Source: CAVQGZ01 sp942491665
GTDB taxonomy: Bacteria; Actinomycetota; Actinomycetes; Jiangellales; Jiangellaceae
Length of the DNA: 64,000 nt
Reading direction: 5' to 3'
Assembly (NCBI GenBank): GCA_942491665.1
Contig: CALOBR010000001.1
Location: 186,001-250,000 of the forward strand
Shown here: piece after piece, positions 53,641-63,052 of the stretch
Position numbering within the stretch: position 1 is the stretch's first letter
Layout: the number at the start of each line of letters is the position of its first letter
The notes under the pieces: generated by a model
What the model saw: only the letters and a program-made list of their open reading frames with translations
Database searches by the model: none
Told to the model about the DNA's origin: nothing
Translations under genes and position numbers: made by a program

Positions 53641-54279
53641 GTGGCGTCCGCAACGGCAATGAGTGACCTCCCGGTGAGCCCGGTGGTCGAACGACCGAAC
53701 AGAACAGCGGTCGGGACGATCGTCTGGCTCTCCAGCGAGCTGATGTTCTTCGCAGCCCTCTTCGCGATCTACTACACGCTGCGGGCCACGTCGCCCGAGC
53801 TGTGGGCGGAGCGAACAGAGCTGCTGAACGTCCCGTTCGCCTCCGTCAACACCACGATCCTGGTGCTGTCGTCGGTGACCTGCCAGCTGGGCGTCCTGCG
53901 CGCCGAGCGCGGACAGGTCGGCCGCCTGGGCGGCATGCTGGAGGTCGGCAAGTGGGGCCTGCGGGAGTGGTTCATCGCCACTTACGTCATGGGCGCCATC
54001 TTCATCGCCGGCCAGGTCTACGAGTACGCCGAGCTCTTCCGCGAGGGTCTGGCGCTGTCGAGTGACCCGTACGGCTCGATCTTCTACATGGCGACCGGCA
54101 TCCACGGCATGCACGTGACGGGCGGCCTGATCGCCTTCTTGTTCGTGCTCGGCCGGACGTACATGGCCCGACGATTCACTCATGAACAGGCAACCAGCGC
54201 GATCGTCGTGTCCTACTACTGGCACTTCGTCGATGTCGTGTGGATCGGTCTGTTCTTCACGATCTACGTCATTCAGTGA
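53641..54279 (+). CDS. ctaE: Cytochrome c oxidase subunit III
   Basis: Subunit III of the aa3 oxidase: 212 residues with five helices (the reduced actinobacterial form). Diagnostic segments are WLSSELMFFAALFAIYY, GIHGMHVTGGLIAFL and YYWHFVDVVWIGLFFTIYVI. Start chosen at the GTG with a leaderless CATAAT box. First gene of the operon with qcrC (14 bp), qcrA and qcrB, which encode the bc1 part of the bc1-aa3 supercomplex. Confidence 0.95.
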   Translation: MASATAMSDLPVSPVVERPNRTAVGTIVWLSSELMFFAALFAIYYTLRATSPELWAERTELLNVPFASVNTTILVLSSVTCQLGVLRAERGQVGRLGGMLEVGKWGLREWFIATYVMGAIFIAGQVYEYAELFREGLALSSDPYGSIFYMATGIHGMHVTGGLIAFLFVLGRTYMARRFTHEQATSAIVVSYYWHFVDVVWIGLFFTIYVIQ

Positions 54280-54292
54280 TGGAGTTGGGACT

Positions 54293-55096
54293 GTGACCGC
54301 ACTGCTCGCCAAACGTCGCCATCCGATGGCGGCTGTTCTCGTCATGGCCGTGGCCCTCGCTGGCCTCGCCGGGCTGTACGCGGTGATGTCGCCGTCCAGC
54401 CAGGCTGCGACGACCAGCGCGACGTCCACGCAGATCGAGGAGGGCAAACAGCTCTTCCTGGTCGGCTGCTCGTCCTGCCACGGCGTGAACGCCGAGGGTG
54501 TGGTGCGCCAGGACGGGACCGTGCTGGGCCCGTCCCTGATCGGCGTCGGCGCCGCGGCGGTGGACTTTCAGGTCGGGACCGGCCGCATGCCGATGGCGCG
54601 CAACGACGTCCAGGCACCCCGCAAGACGATCGCCTACACCGAGGAAGAGACGGCGGCGCTCGCCGCGTTCGTCGCCTCGCTCGCCCCGGGCCCGGCCATC
54701 CCGACCGAGGAGCAGTACGACCCGACCACGGGCGACGTCGCCCGTGGCGGGGTGCTGTACCGCACCAACTGTGCCCAGTGCCACAACACGACAGGCCAGG
54801 GCGGCGCCCTCACCCTGGGCAAGTACGCGCCGAAGCTCACCGGCGTCGAGCCGGTGCACATCTACTCCGCCATGCTCACGGGTCCGCAGAGCATGCCCGT
54901 GTTCAGCGACGCAGTGCTGAACACCGAGGACAAGCGCGACATCATCGCCTACCTCGACAACGTCCAGAACGAGCCGAACCCGGGTGGGCTCGGTGTCGGC
55001 CGCATCGGCCCGGTGAGCGAGGGCCTCTGGGTCTGGGTCATCGGCCTTGGAGCGCTCATCGGTGCCGCAGCCTGGCTCGGCGCCCGTTCGTCCTGA
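54293..55096 (+). CDS. qcrC: Cytochrome bc1 complex diheme cytochrome c subunit
   Basis: A 267-residue diheme cytochrome: N-terminal signal/anchor helix, heme motif C59-S-S-C62-H63 and C160-A-Q-C163-H164, and a C-terminal membrane anchor. The actinobacterial bc1 complex uses this cytochrome cc, instead of soluble cytochrome c, to pass electrons directly to aa3. GTG start with GGAG upstream. Confidence 0.96.
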   Translation: MTALLAKRRHPMAAVLVMAVALAGLAGLYAVMSPSSQAATTSATSTQIEEGKQLFLVGCSSCHGVNAEGVVRQDGTVLGPSLIGVGAAAVDFQVGTGRMPMARNDVQAPRKTIAYTEEETAALAAFVASLAPGPAIPTEEQYDPTTGDVARGGVLYRTNCAQCHNTTGQGGALTLGKYAPKLTGVEPVHIYSAMLTGPQSMPVFSDAVLNTEDKRDIIAYLDNVQNEPNPGGLGVGRIGPVSEGLWVWVIGLGALIGAAAWLGARSS

Positions 55097-55112
55097 CAGG
55101 AGACGCCACGCC

Positions 55113-56165
55113 ATGACAACGCACTCCGAGATCGAGCCCGTCACCTCGGGCGGCGACCCGGTTCCCGACCCCGGGCTGCCGCCGCACACCCCACGGCTCA
55201 CCGACACCGACCCCAAGGCCGCCAGGCGGGCCGAGCGCCAGGTGTCGACGATGTTCGGCGTCGCCGCACTGGGCAGCATCGGGTTCGTCGCCGCGTACCT
55301 CGCCCTGCCGCTCATCGAGGGCGACCTGGGTCGCCTCCAGCTTTCGAACTTCTTGCTCGGCCTCACTCTCGGCGGCGCTCTCTTCTTGATCGGGCTCGGC
55401 GCGATCCAGTGGGCCAAGAAGCTGATGCCCGACGTCGAGGTGGTGCAGGAGCGCCATCCGCTGGCGTCCACCCCCGAGGAGCAGGCCGGCGCCATCGCCG
55501 CGTTCGAGGCAGGCACCGAGGAGTCCGGCATCGGACGGCGCTCGATGATCCGCAACTCGCTGATCGGGTCGATGGCCCTGCTCCCGCTGCCGATCGTGTT
55601 CATTCTGGGCGACCTAGGCCCGGTGAACCCGAACCCGGCCGAGGTGCGCGCCAGCACGATCTGGGAGCCGGGCACCCGCGTGGTCAACGACGTCACCTTC
55701 GAGCCCATCAGGCCCGAAGACATGGAGGTCGGCCAGCTGGTCAACGCCATGCCCGCCACCTACAAGGACATCCCGGAGGAGGATCACTCCGCCGCCCTGA
55801 CCGCGCGCGCATTCGCCTCGGTCATCCTCGTCCGGATGGAGCTCGACGAGTTCGTCGTCGAGCCAGGCCGGGAGGACTGGGCGGTGGACGGCATCCTGTG
55901 CTACTCCAAGATCTGCACGCACGTGGGCTGCCCCATCAGCCTCTACGAGCAGCAGACGCACAACATGCTCTGCCCATGCCACCAGTCCACCTTCGCACTG
56001 GCCGACGGTGGCAAGGTCGTCTTCGGCCCGGCCAAGCGACCGCTCCCACAACTCGCGCTCGAGGTTGATGCGGAGGGATACTTGGCGGCGCAGGGTGACT
56101 TCGCAGCACCGGTCGGTCCGAGTTATTGGGAACGGGCCAAGTTCGAGAACGGGGAGCGCATATGA
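55113..56165 (+). CDS. qcrA: Cytochrome bc1 complex Rieske iron-sulfur subunit
   Basis: A 350-residue Rieske protein: three membrane helices (one pair near 60-110 and one near 155) then the extracytoplasmic [2Fe-2S] domain with C268-T-H270-V-G-C273 and C287-P-C289-H290. The actinobacterial N-terminal extension is present. ATG with AGGAG upstream. It overlaps qcrB by ATGA. Confidence 0.95.
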   Translation: MTTHSEIEPVTSGGDPVPDPGLPPHTPRLTDTDPKAARRAERQVSTMFGVAALGSIGFVAAYLALPLIEGDLGRLQLSNFLLGLTLGGALFLIGLGAIQWAKKLMPDVEVVQERHPLASTPEEQAGAIAAFEAGTEESGIGRRSMIRNSLIGSMALLPLPIVFILGDLGPVNPNPAEVRASTIWEPGTRVVNDVTFEPIRPEDMEVGQLVNAMPATYKDIPEEDHSAALTARAFASVILVRMELDEFVVEPGREDWAVDGILCYSKICTHVGCPISLYEQQTHNMLCPCHQSTFALADGGKVVFGPAKRPLPQLALEVDAEGYLAAQGDFAAPVGPSYWERAKFENGERI

Positions 56166-57835
56166 GCGCCACTGTGAAGATCGCCAGCAAGCCCGTCGCT
56201 GCACTGGACTCGCGGCTGACCATCGGCAAGCTCGCCAAGGACAACCTGCGCAAGGTCTTCCCTGATCACTGGTCGTTCCTGCTTGGCGAGATCGCGCTCT
56301 ACAGCTTCGTCGTGCTGCTGCTCTCGGGCACGTTCCTCACGCTGTTCTTCAAGCCGTCGATGATCGAGGTCGTCTACCAGGGCTCCTACGTCCCGCTGCG
56401 CGGCGTCCCGATGTCCGAGGCCTACGCCTCGACCCTCGACATCTCGTTCGACGTGCGCGGTGGCCTGCTCATGCGGCAGGTGCACCACTGGTCGGCGCTG
56501 CTGTTCGTGGCGTCGATGACGGTGCACATGTTCCGCGTGTTCTTCACCGGCGCGTTCCGGCGCCCACGTGAGATCAACTGGTCGATCGGCGGCGTGCTGC
56601 TGCTTCTCGGCCTGGGCGCCGGCTTCACCGGTTACTCGCTGCCCGACGACCTGCTCTCGGGCACCGGGCTGCGCATCATCGAGGGAATCGTCCTCTCTAT
56701 CCCGGTCGTCGGCACATACCTCTCGTTCCTGATCTTCGGCGGCGACTACCCAGGTGACGACATCATCAGCCGCCTCTACATCGCCCACGTCCTGATCGTG
56801 CCGGGGTTGATCCTGGCCCTGGTCGGGGCACACCTGCTGATCCTTTGGTACCAGAAGCACACCCAGTGGCCCGGCCCAGGACGCACCGAGCAGAACGTGG
56901 TCGGCTACCCGCTCTTCCCTGTCTACACGGCCAAAGCCGGTGGCTTCTTCTTCGTCGTCTCCGGCGTCATCGTGCTGATGTCGGCGCTCATCCAGATCAA
57001 CCCGCTGTGGTTCTGGGGACCCTACGACCCGTCACAAGTCACCGCCGGAACACAACCTGACTGGTACATCGGCTGGCTCGACGGCATGTTGCGGGTGATG
57101 CCTGGCTGGGAGTTCGTCATCTTCGGGTACACGTTGAGTCTCAACGTGCTGATCCCGTCGGTGGTGATGCCCGGCATCCTGACGACCGTCCTGATCGCGT
57201 ACCCCGCGATCGAGAAGTTCGCGACCGGCGACGACCGTGAGCACCACCTGCTGGACCGCCCGCGCAACAACCCGACGCGCACCGGCATCGGTGTCATGGC
57301 CATCGTCTTCTACGGCATGCTCTGGCTGTCGGGCGGCAACGACTTCGTGGCCACGATCTTCCAGATACCGGTGAACTACATCACGAGGTTCATGCAGGTC
57401 GGGTTGTTCGTTCTGCCACCTTTGGCGTTCATCATCACTCGCCGGATCGCCATCGGGCTTCAGCGCCGAGACATGGAGCGACTCGCCCATGGTCGCGAGA
57501 CCGGTGTGATCCGGATGACCACCGAGGGCGAGTTCTACGAGGAGCACGAGCCGGTCAGTGAGTATGAGGCCTACGCGCTGACAGCGCAGCCGCGCCCGGA
57601 GCTGATCGAGGCTGGGCCCAAGGTGGACGAGAACGGGGTGAAGAACCCCCAGCACAAGAAGAGCAAGCGTCAGGCCGCCCTCAACCGGTTCTACTGGAAC
57701 AACACGGTCCAGAAGCCGACGCCCGACGAGCTGCACAACGAGCTCGAGCACGCCGCTCACGACACCGAGGACCACCTCGAGCACGAGATCCTGCCCGGTG
57801 GCGGGCACAACCCACCCGAGGCAACGCGTCACTAG
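56162..57835 (+). CDS. qcrB: Cytochrome bc1 complex cytochrome b subunit
   Basis: A 557-residue cytochrome b with eight helices and quinol sites; seen are the heme-binding QVHHWSALLFVASMTVHMFR and the later IAHVLIVPGLILALVGAHLLILW. The actinobacterial C-terminal extension (about 440-557) is charged. The target of anti-tubercular Q203-class inhibitors in mycobacteria. ATG overlaps qcrA. Confidence 0.96.
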   Translation: MSATVKIASKPVAALDSRLTIGKLAKDNLRKVFPDHWSFLLGEIALYSFVVLLLSGTFLTLFFKPSMIEVVYQGSYVPLRGVPMSEAYASTLDISFDVRGGLLMRQVHHWSALLFVASMTVHMFRVFFTGAFRRPREINWSIGGVLLLLGLGAGFTGYSLPDDLLSGTGLRIIEGIVLSIPVVGTYLSFLIFGGDYPGDDIISRLYIAHVLIVPGLILALVGAHLLILWYQKHTQWPGPGRTEQNVVGYPLFPVYTAKAGGFFFVVSGVIVLMSALIQINPLWFWGPYDPSQVTAGTQPDWYIGWLDGMLRVMPGWEFVIFGYTLSLNVLIPSVVMPGILTTVLIAYPAIEKFATGDDREHHLLDRPRNNPTRTGIGVMAIVFYGMLWLSGGNDFVATIFQIPVNYITRFMQVGLFVLPPLAFIITRRIAIGLQRRDMERLAHGRETGVIRMTTEGEFYEEHEPVSEYEAYALTAQPRPELIEAGPKVDENGVKNPQHKKSKRQAALNRFYWNNTVQKPTPDELHNELEHAAHDTEDHLEHEILPGGGHNPPEATRH

Positions 57836-57872
57836 CCGTCTCGGCCGCGAGGCTTGACGAGGTGAAGGTGCG

Positions 57873-59279
57873 CTACTCGGGCGGTGCAGTCAGCGGCGGC
57901 GGTACGGGAGTCCCGGTCACGGTGGCCCAGGTGCGAGCCAGGGCGATCCGCTCTGGGGCGCTCGGGTGCGAGGCGAACCACCAGTGCAGGATGCGGGGCG
58001 GCTCGAGGTCGGACAACGCCGCCACCGCAAGGCTGCGCTGCATGCGGGTGAACGTGTCAGCGTCACCGGTGAGCTCGAGCGCCACGACATCCGCGCGTGC
58101 CTCGATGTGCTTCGAGACGGTCATCTCGCCCGGTCCGCCCACGAAGCCGAGCACAGTCACCGTAGCGAGGACGAACGGCACGGCTGAGGCTTGACCCAGC
58201 GAGGCGCCAGATGGAGCCCAGCGCCTTCGAGTCCTGCTTGTTGGTACCAGAGCAGACGTGGACGTCAGCGGGCGCCAGGAGCCCGCCAGTGCCGTCAGGA
58301 GCACCACGAGTGCCGCTCCCCCGGCTCCCAGCAGCGTTCCGGTGAGGACGTCGCTCTCCCGGGCGTGGGCCAGCTCGTGCGCGACGACGATCTCGACCTC
58401 GTCGTCGGGGGCCTGCTCCAGCAGCGTGTCGTACAGCACCAGCCGTTTCGTGGGCCCGAAGCCCGACACGTACGCGTTGAGCGTGGTCGTCCGGCGGGAC
58501 GCGTCGGCGACGAGCACATCGCCGACGGCAACGCCCTCCTTCTCGGCCAGCTCGAGCAACGATGCGCGCAGCGGTGACTCAGCCAGCGGCTCGAAACGGT
58601 TGAACGCCGGTTCGACCACCCAGGGGTACGCCAACGACGTGACCACGACCAGACCTGCGGCGCCGGGCGCCGCCACCATCCACCAGTCGCCGCGCCAGCG
58701 CGCCGGCCACCGAGCGGCCAGCATCACGATCGCGAGCACTCCGAGCAGGGTCAGCCCCGCCTGCACGCCGAACCCCCGGGCCAGGTCGAGCGCCCAGTCG
58801 CCCCAGTCACGAGTGGAGAGGCCGTACTGCCGACGTACCGACTCCTGCCACGCTGAGAACGGCAGCGTGGCCACGCGTAGCGCCAGCAGCACGACGACGC
58901 CCCCTACGACCGCCGGTACGAGGACGGGCGCCCATCGCGGGCTGGGCAGCCGGCGCACCAGCCGCGCTCCCCGCGGTGAGAACCCGACGGCGACCGTTAT
59001 CGCGAGGCCGAGAAGCAGGGACACGTAGGCGGGGAGCCGCACTGCTGCTCGAAAGTCGTCGGCCTGGGCGATCTGCGCCGGGGTGAAGTCGGCGGCAGCG
59101 TCCGCACGAACCGTGAGGTCGGGAGCCGCGTCCAGGGGCGTCCACGGTGTGCTCAGCCAGACGGCGACGCCGAGACCGACCGCAGTCGCCACAGTGACCA
59201 GCACGAGTGTGCGCACCCCTGCCGGCCGACGGGTGGCATCACGCGAGAGGTCGTCCGTCCCGCGCGCCAGGTCGACCAC
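57873..59279 (-). CDS. Ste24-type M48 metalloprotease
   Basis: Integral membrane zinc protease of 468 residues. HExxH is in VVAHELAHARESD, with the third ligand Glu in the later EARADVVALELTGD block. About six to seven helices, and the wide DWALDLARGFGVQAG region, match CAAX prenyl protease/Ste24. A GTG at 59279 is preferred over the ATG at 59300, since TACCAT (59286-59291) ends 6 nt before it (leaderless). Probable quality control of membrane proteins. Confidence 0.87.
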   Translation of the reverse strand: MVDLARGTDDLSRDATRRPAGVRTLVLVTVATAVGLGVAVWLSTPWTPLDAAPDLTVRADAAADFTPAQIAQADDFRAAVRLPAYVSLLLGLAITVAVGFSPRGARLVRRLPSPRWAPVLVPAVVGGVVVLLALRVATLPFSAWQESVRRQYGLSTRDWGDWALDLARGFGVQAGLTLLGVLAIVMLAARWPARWRGDWWMVAAPGAAGLVVVTSLAYPWVVEPAFNRFEPLAESPLRASLLELAEKEGVAVGDVLVADASRRTTTLNAYVSGFGPTKRLVLYDTLLEQAPDDEVEIVVAHELAHARESDVLTGTLLGAGGAALVVLLTALAGSWRPLTSTSALVPTSRTRRRWAPSGASLGQASAVPFVLATVTVLGFVGGPGEMTVSKHIEARADVVALELTGDADTFTRMQRSLAVAALSDLEPPRILHWWFASHPSAPERIALARTWATVTGTPVPPPLTAPPE

Positions 59280-59350
59280 TCGTCGATGGTAGGCGCGCAT
59301 GTGAAGGAGTTCATCTGGTCGCCGGACGGTCGACCTGGCAGGCTCTCGCC

Positions 59351-59791
59351 ATGGCGATCGATCCCCGCAACGGCATGGACATTCTCGACGACGATGCCTC
59401 GTGGGCGCTGCTCGAAAGCCAGGTCGTCGGGCGGATGGCCGTGGCCGTGGCCGGCGAGGTCGACATCTTTCCCCTCAACTACCTCGTGCACGAACGCACG
59501 ATCGTCTTCAAGACCGCTCCAGGCAGCAAGCTCGCGGCGCTGGCTGCCAACGCCCGGGTGACGTTCGAGATCGACGGGTACTCGCCGGAGTCCGGCGACG
59601 CCTGGAGCGTCGTGGTCAAGGGCTTCGCTCAGTCGCTCCAACGCTTCAGCGAGATCTACTCCGCCGAAGACCTTCCCCTCTTTCCGTGGAACGCCTCGCC
59701 GAAGGAGTTCTTCGTCCGGATCACGCCGCGACAGGTCGCGGGACGGCGATTCTCGGTCGTCGAAGACCAGCGGCCCCGGGCTGACGCCTGA
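59351..59791 (+). CDS. PPOX-type FMN/F420-binding flavoprotein
   Basis: A 146-residue split-barrel protein (GRMAVAVAGEVDIFPLNYLVHERTIVFKTAPGSKLAAL; VVVKGFAQ) of the pyridoxamine 5'-phosphate oxidase-like class. These bind FMN or F420 and reduce diverse substrates; the physiological one is unknown. A CAGGCT box ends 6 nt before the ATG. Confidence 0.85.
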   Translation: MAIDPRNGMDILDDDASWALLESQVVGRMAVAVAGEVDIFPLNYLVHERTIVFKTAPGSKLAALAANARVTFEIDGYSPESGDAWSVVVKGFAQSLQRFSEIYSAEDLPLFPWNASPKEFFVRITPRQVAGRRFSVVEDQRPRADA

Positions 59792-59831
59792 AGCGTCGCC
59801 GCGGGGCCGGTGGAGCCGCCTGTCGAGCCCG

Positions 59832-60230
59832 TCAGTGGGCCCACTCACCGCGGTAGAACTCGAACACCCAGAAGAACAGTGCGGCGATGAGCAGGCCGAG
59901 CCCGATGATCGCCAGCCACCACCCGAACACAAGCCCGAGCGTCAGGACGGCCGCTGAGCCGGCGACCATCAGCGGGGTCCACGACTTCGGCGCGAAGAAG
60001 CCGAGCTCGCCGGCCGCCTCGTAGATCTCGCCGTCCGGACGGTCCTCCGGTGGGGTGCCCCCCAGCCGGTTGGCGACGAACATCAGGTAGAACGCCAGCA
60101 TGGCCGTCAGCGCGAAGGTGAGCACCAGGGCGGTGGTCCCCGTCGGGTCGCCCGACAGCAGCCAGTACACCGGCGTGACGACACCGAAGAACACGGTCAT
60201 GCCGATGAAGATGACTCCGCTGGTACGCAT
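59832..60230 (-). CDS. ctaF: Cytochrome c oxidase subunit IV (actinobacterial CtaF)
   Basis: A 132-residue four-helix subunit specific to actinobacterial aa3 oxidase (VIFIGMTVFFGVVTPVYWLLS; FFWVFEFYRGEWAH). The start overlaps the ctaD stop (TGATG). Ends the ctaC-ctaD-ctaF operon. Confidence 0.93.
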   Translation of the reverse strand: MRTSGVIFIGMTVFFGVVTPVYWLLSGDPTGTTALVLTFALTAMLAFYLMFVANRLGGTPPEDRPDGEIYEAAGELGFFAPKSWTPLMVAGSAAVLTLGLVFGWWLAIIGLGLLIAALFFWVFEFYRGEWAH

Positions 60231-62014
60231 CAGACGTCCTCCGGCCTTCCGCTCTGGCCGTGGTCGGAGGCTCGCAGCTCGCCCTCGGTGACCGGCTCCC
60301 GGTCAGCCGGGCCGAGCGTCTTGGTGAGCACTCCGGCGTTGTCTTGCTGGAACCCGTGCTCGGCCGCAGCCAGCTCGGGGAACTTGAGGTCGAACGCCGG
60401 ACGCTCCGAGCGGATCCGCGGGATGCGGTTGAAGTTGTGCCGTGGCGGCGGGCACGAGGTTGCCCACTCCAACGAGGCGCCCCAGCCCCACGGGTCGTCG
60501 ACCGTCACCTTCGGCTTGTTGCGGGTGATCCACACGTTCCACAGGAAGAACAGCGTGGAGCTGGCCAGGATGAACGCACCGACCGTCGAGACCTGGTTGA
60601 AGATCGTGAACCCGTCCTCTGGCAGGTAGTCGGCGTAGCGGCGGGGGAAGCCGATGGTGCCGAGCCAGTGCTGGATCAGGAACGTCGTGTGGAAGCCGAC
60701 GAACAGGGTCCAGAAGTGCCACTTGCCCAGCCGCTCGTCGAGCATGCGACCGGTGAACTTGGGCCACCAGAAGTAGAAGCCGGAGAACATCGCGAAAACG
60801 ACCGTGCCGAAGATGACGTAGTGGAAGTGAGCCACGACGAAGTACGAGTCGGACGTGTGCCACGTCATCGTCGGCGACGCCAGGATGACGCCGGTCAGGC
60901 CGCCGAACAGGAAGGTGATGAGGAAGCCGACCGCCCAGAGCATGGGCGTCTCGAAGCTGACCGAACCACCCCACATGGTGCCGATCCAGTTGAAGAACTT
61001 CACGCCTGTCGGCACCGCGATGAGCATGGTCATCAGCGCGAAGAATGGCAGGTAGACGGCGTTGGTCGTGTACATGTGGTGCGCCCACACGGCCATCGAC
61101 AGAGCTGCGATCGCCAAGGTCGCACCGACGAGGCCCTTGTAGCCGAAGATCGGCTTGCGGCTGAACACGGGAATCACTTCGGAGATGATGCCGAAGAACG
61201 GCAACGCGATGACGTACACCTCGGGGTGTCCGAAGAACCAGAACAGGTGCTGGTAGATGATCGCCCCGCCGGTGGAGGGGTCGAAGATCTGCGTGCCCCA
61301 GTTGCGGTCGGCGTAGAGGGCGATGAACGTCGCGGCCAGCACGGGGAAGACCATCAGCACCAGGACGCTGGTGACCAGGATGTTCCAGGTGAAGATCGGC
61401 ATGCGGAAGAAGTTCATGCCCGGTGCACGCATCGTGATGATCGTGGTGATGAAGTTGACCGCACCAAGAATCGTCCCGAGGCCGGCGAGCGTCAGGCCGA
61501 TGATGCCCAGGTCAGCACCCACCTGCGGGCTGTAGACCTCGGTGGAGAGCGGGACGTAGGCGTACCAGCCGAAGTCGGCCGCACCGCCGGGGGTGAAGAA
61601 GCCCGCCGCCGCGATCAGACCGCCGAACAGGAAGGTCCAGTAGCTGAACATGTTCAGCCGCGGGAACGCCACGTCGGGCGCCCCGATCTGCAGCGGCATG
61701 ATCGCGTTTGCGAAGCCGGCGAACAGCGGCGTCGCAAACAGCAGAAGCATGATCAGGCCATGCATCGTGAACATCTGGTTGTAGAGCGTGTCGCTCACGA
61801 ACTGGGTGCCCGGCTCGAACAGCTCGGCGCGGATCACGAGAGCCAGCAGGCCACCGATCAAGAAGAACAGGAACGATGACGCCATGTACATGTTGCCGAT
61901 CACCTTGTGATCGGTGGTCGTCATCCAACTGATGATCTTCTTGCCCAGCGTAGGCTGCGGCGGCTCCGGGGTTCCGCCCGTCTCCAGGACAGGGGGCTCG
62001 GCGTACGTCGTCAT
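60230..62014 (-). CDS. ctaD: Cytochrome c oxidase subunit I
   Basis: Catalytic subunit with heme a, heme a3 and CuB: 594 residues, 12 helices. Key residues: TMHGLIM (low-spin heme His), WFFGHPEVYVIALPFFGIISE (CuB His and cross-linked Tyr), VWAHHMYT and VAHFHYVIFG. The ATG at 62014 overlaps ctaC (ATGA); the longer frame is antisense. The C-terminal extension past residue 520 is charged. Confidence 0.97.
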   Translation of the reverse strand: MTTYAEPPVLETGGTPEPPQPTLGKKIISWMTTTDHKVIGNMYMASSFLFFLIGGLLALVIRAELFEPGTQFVSDTLYNQMFTMHGLIMLLLFATPLFAGFANAIMPLQIGAPDVAFPRLNMFSYWTFLFGGLIAAAGFFTPGGAADFGWYAYVPLSTEVYSPQVGADLGIIGLTLAGLGTILGAVNFITTIITMRAPGMNFFRMPIFTWNILVTSVLVLMVFPVLAATFIALYADRNWGTQIFDPSTGGAIIYQHLFWFFGHPEVYVIALPFFGIISEVIPVFSRKPIFGYKGLVGATLAIAALSMAVWAHHMYTTNAVYLPFFALMTMLIAVPTGVKFFNWIGTMWGGSVSFETPMLWAVGFLITFLFGGLTGVILASPTMTWHTSDSYFVVAHFHYVIFGTVVFAMFSGFYFWWPKFTGRMLDERLGKWHFWTLFVGFHTTFLIQHWLGTIGFPRRYADYLPEDGFTIFNQVSTVGAFILASSTLFFLWNVWITRNKPKVTVDDPWGWGASLEWATSCPPPRHNFNRIPRIRSERPAFDLKFPELAAAEHGFQQDNAGVLTKTLGPADREPVTEGELRASDHGQSGRPEDV

Positions 62015-62943
62015 TCGCTGTCTCCCTCGGTGCCGACCGTCTCCTGACCGAGACCATCCTCGGACTCCGGTGTCGTCGCCGCGCGTTCGCCGTCGAAGGA
62101 GGCCCGCAAAGGCACCTCGACCAGGCCGGTCTGCCCCTTGGCGGCGAGCTCGTCCATGTGCGCCTGGTACTCCTCCTCGGAGACCACGACCGCCTCGAAC
62201 AGCATGCGCGAGTGGTAGGTGCCGCACAGCTCGGAGCAGCGCCCGGCGAAGGTGCCCTCCTTGGTGGGCGTGAGCTGGAACGAATTCGTCCGGCCCGGAA
62301 TCAGGTCCATCTTGAAGTAGAACGACGGCACCCAGAACGAGTGGATGACGTCGGGTGAGTTGAGCTGGAACTCCACGACCTGGTTCACCGGCAGGTAGAG
62401 CTGCGGGATGGTCGCTGCGGTGCCAACGTCGTAGACGTCCTCGTCGATGTAGTTGAACGTCCATGACCACTGCTGGCCGATGACGCCGATCTTGACGTCG
62501 GGCTCGGTCTTGGCCAGCACCTCGTTGGCGTTGGTCATGGTCCAGAAGAAGAGCACCCCGATGATGAACAGCGGGACGACGGTGTACATCGTCTCGATCG
62601 GGATGTTGTAGCGCACCTGCTCGGGCAGGCCCTCGTCGCTGTGCTTGCGCCGATAGACGATCGACGCCCACGCGATCAGGCCCCAGACCAGGGCGCCCAC
62701 GGCGAGCGCGGCAATCCAGGTGCCGATCCAGAGGTCGCCGATCAGGGGTGCCCGGTCGGACGCCGCCTCAGGCAGGCCGGAGATCTTGAAGGCCTCATCC
62801 TGGGTGATGCCACATCCGGACAGCAGAGTGGCGGCGACGACTGCGCCTGATGCCGTCGCCAGCCGAACCGGTCGTGACCAGGTCCGGCGACCACGGCGCG
62901 CGTCGTCGCCCTGGGTGCCTGAGGTTCTCGCCAGCGTCGTCAT
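62011..62943 (-). CDS. ctaC: Cytochrome c oxidase subunit II
   Basis: Subunit II with the CuA centre: 310 residues, lipoprotein-like signal (lipobox LLSGC, near residue 44), two helices, then the cupredoxin domain with HSFWVPSF and CSELCGTYHSRM as CuA ligands. Longer frame to 63702 is antisense. A GAGG lies close to the ATG. First gene of the ctaCDF operon; divergent from the cysteine desulfurase. Confidence 0.95.
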   Translation of the reverse strand: MTTLARTSGTQGDDARRGRRTWSRPVRLATASGAVVAATLLSGCGITQDEAFKISGLPEAASDRAPLIGDLWIGTWIAALAVGALVWGLIAWASIVYRRKHSDEGLPEQVRYNIPIETMYTVVPLFIIGVLFFWTMTNANEVLAKTEPDVKIGVIGQQWSWTFNYIDEDVYDVGTAATIPQLYLPVNQVVEFQLNSPDVIHSFWVPSFYFKMDLIPGRTNSFQLTPTKEGTFAGRCSELCGTYHSRMLFEAVVVSEEEYQAHMDELAAKGQTGLVEVPLRASFDGERAATTPESEDGLGQETVGTEGDSE

Positions 62944-63052
62944 GCCTCGCTCTGTCTTCGTCGAAGGTGCCGCAGTCCAACGGGAGAGTAGCGTCCCACT
63001 CCTGCAGAAACCCACCCTCTCCCGGTGTTTGGCGCGCTGAAAGGTGTCGGAT

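Noticed and set aside
60260..61879. 539-residue plus-strand frame rich in R, H, E and D
   Set aside because: Antisense to ctaD; unusual charged composition is the reverse complement of membrane-helix codons.
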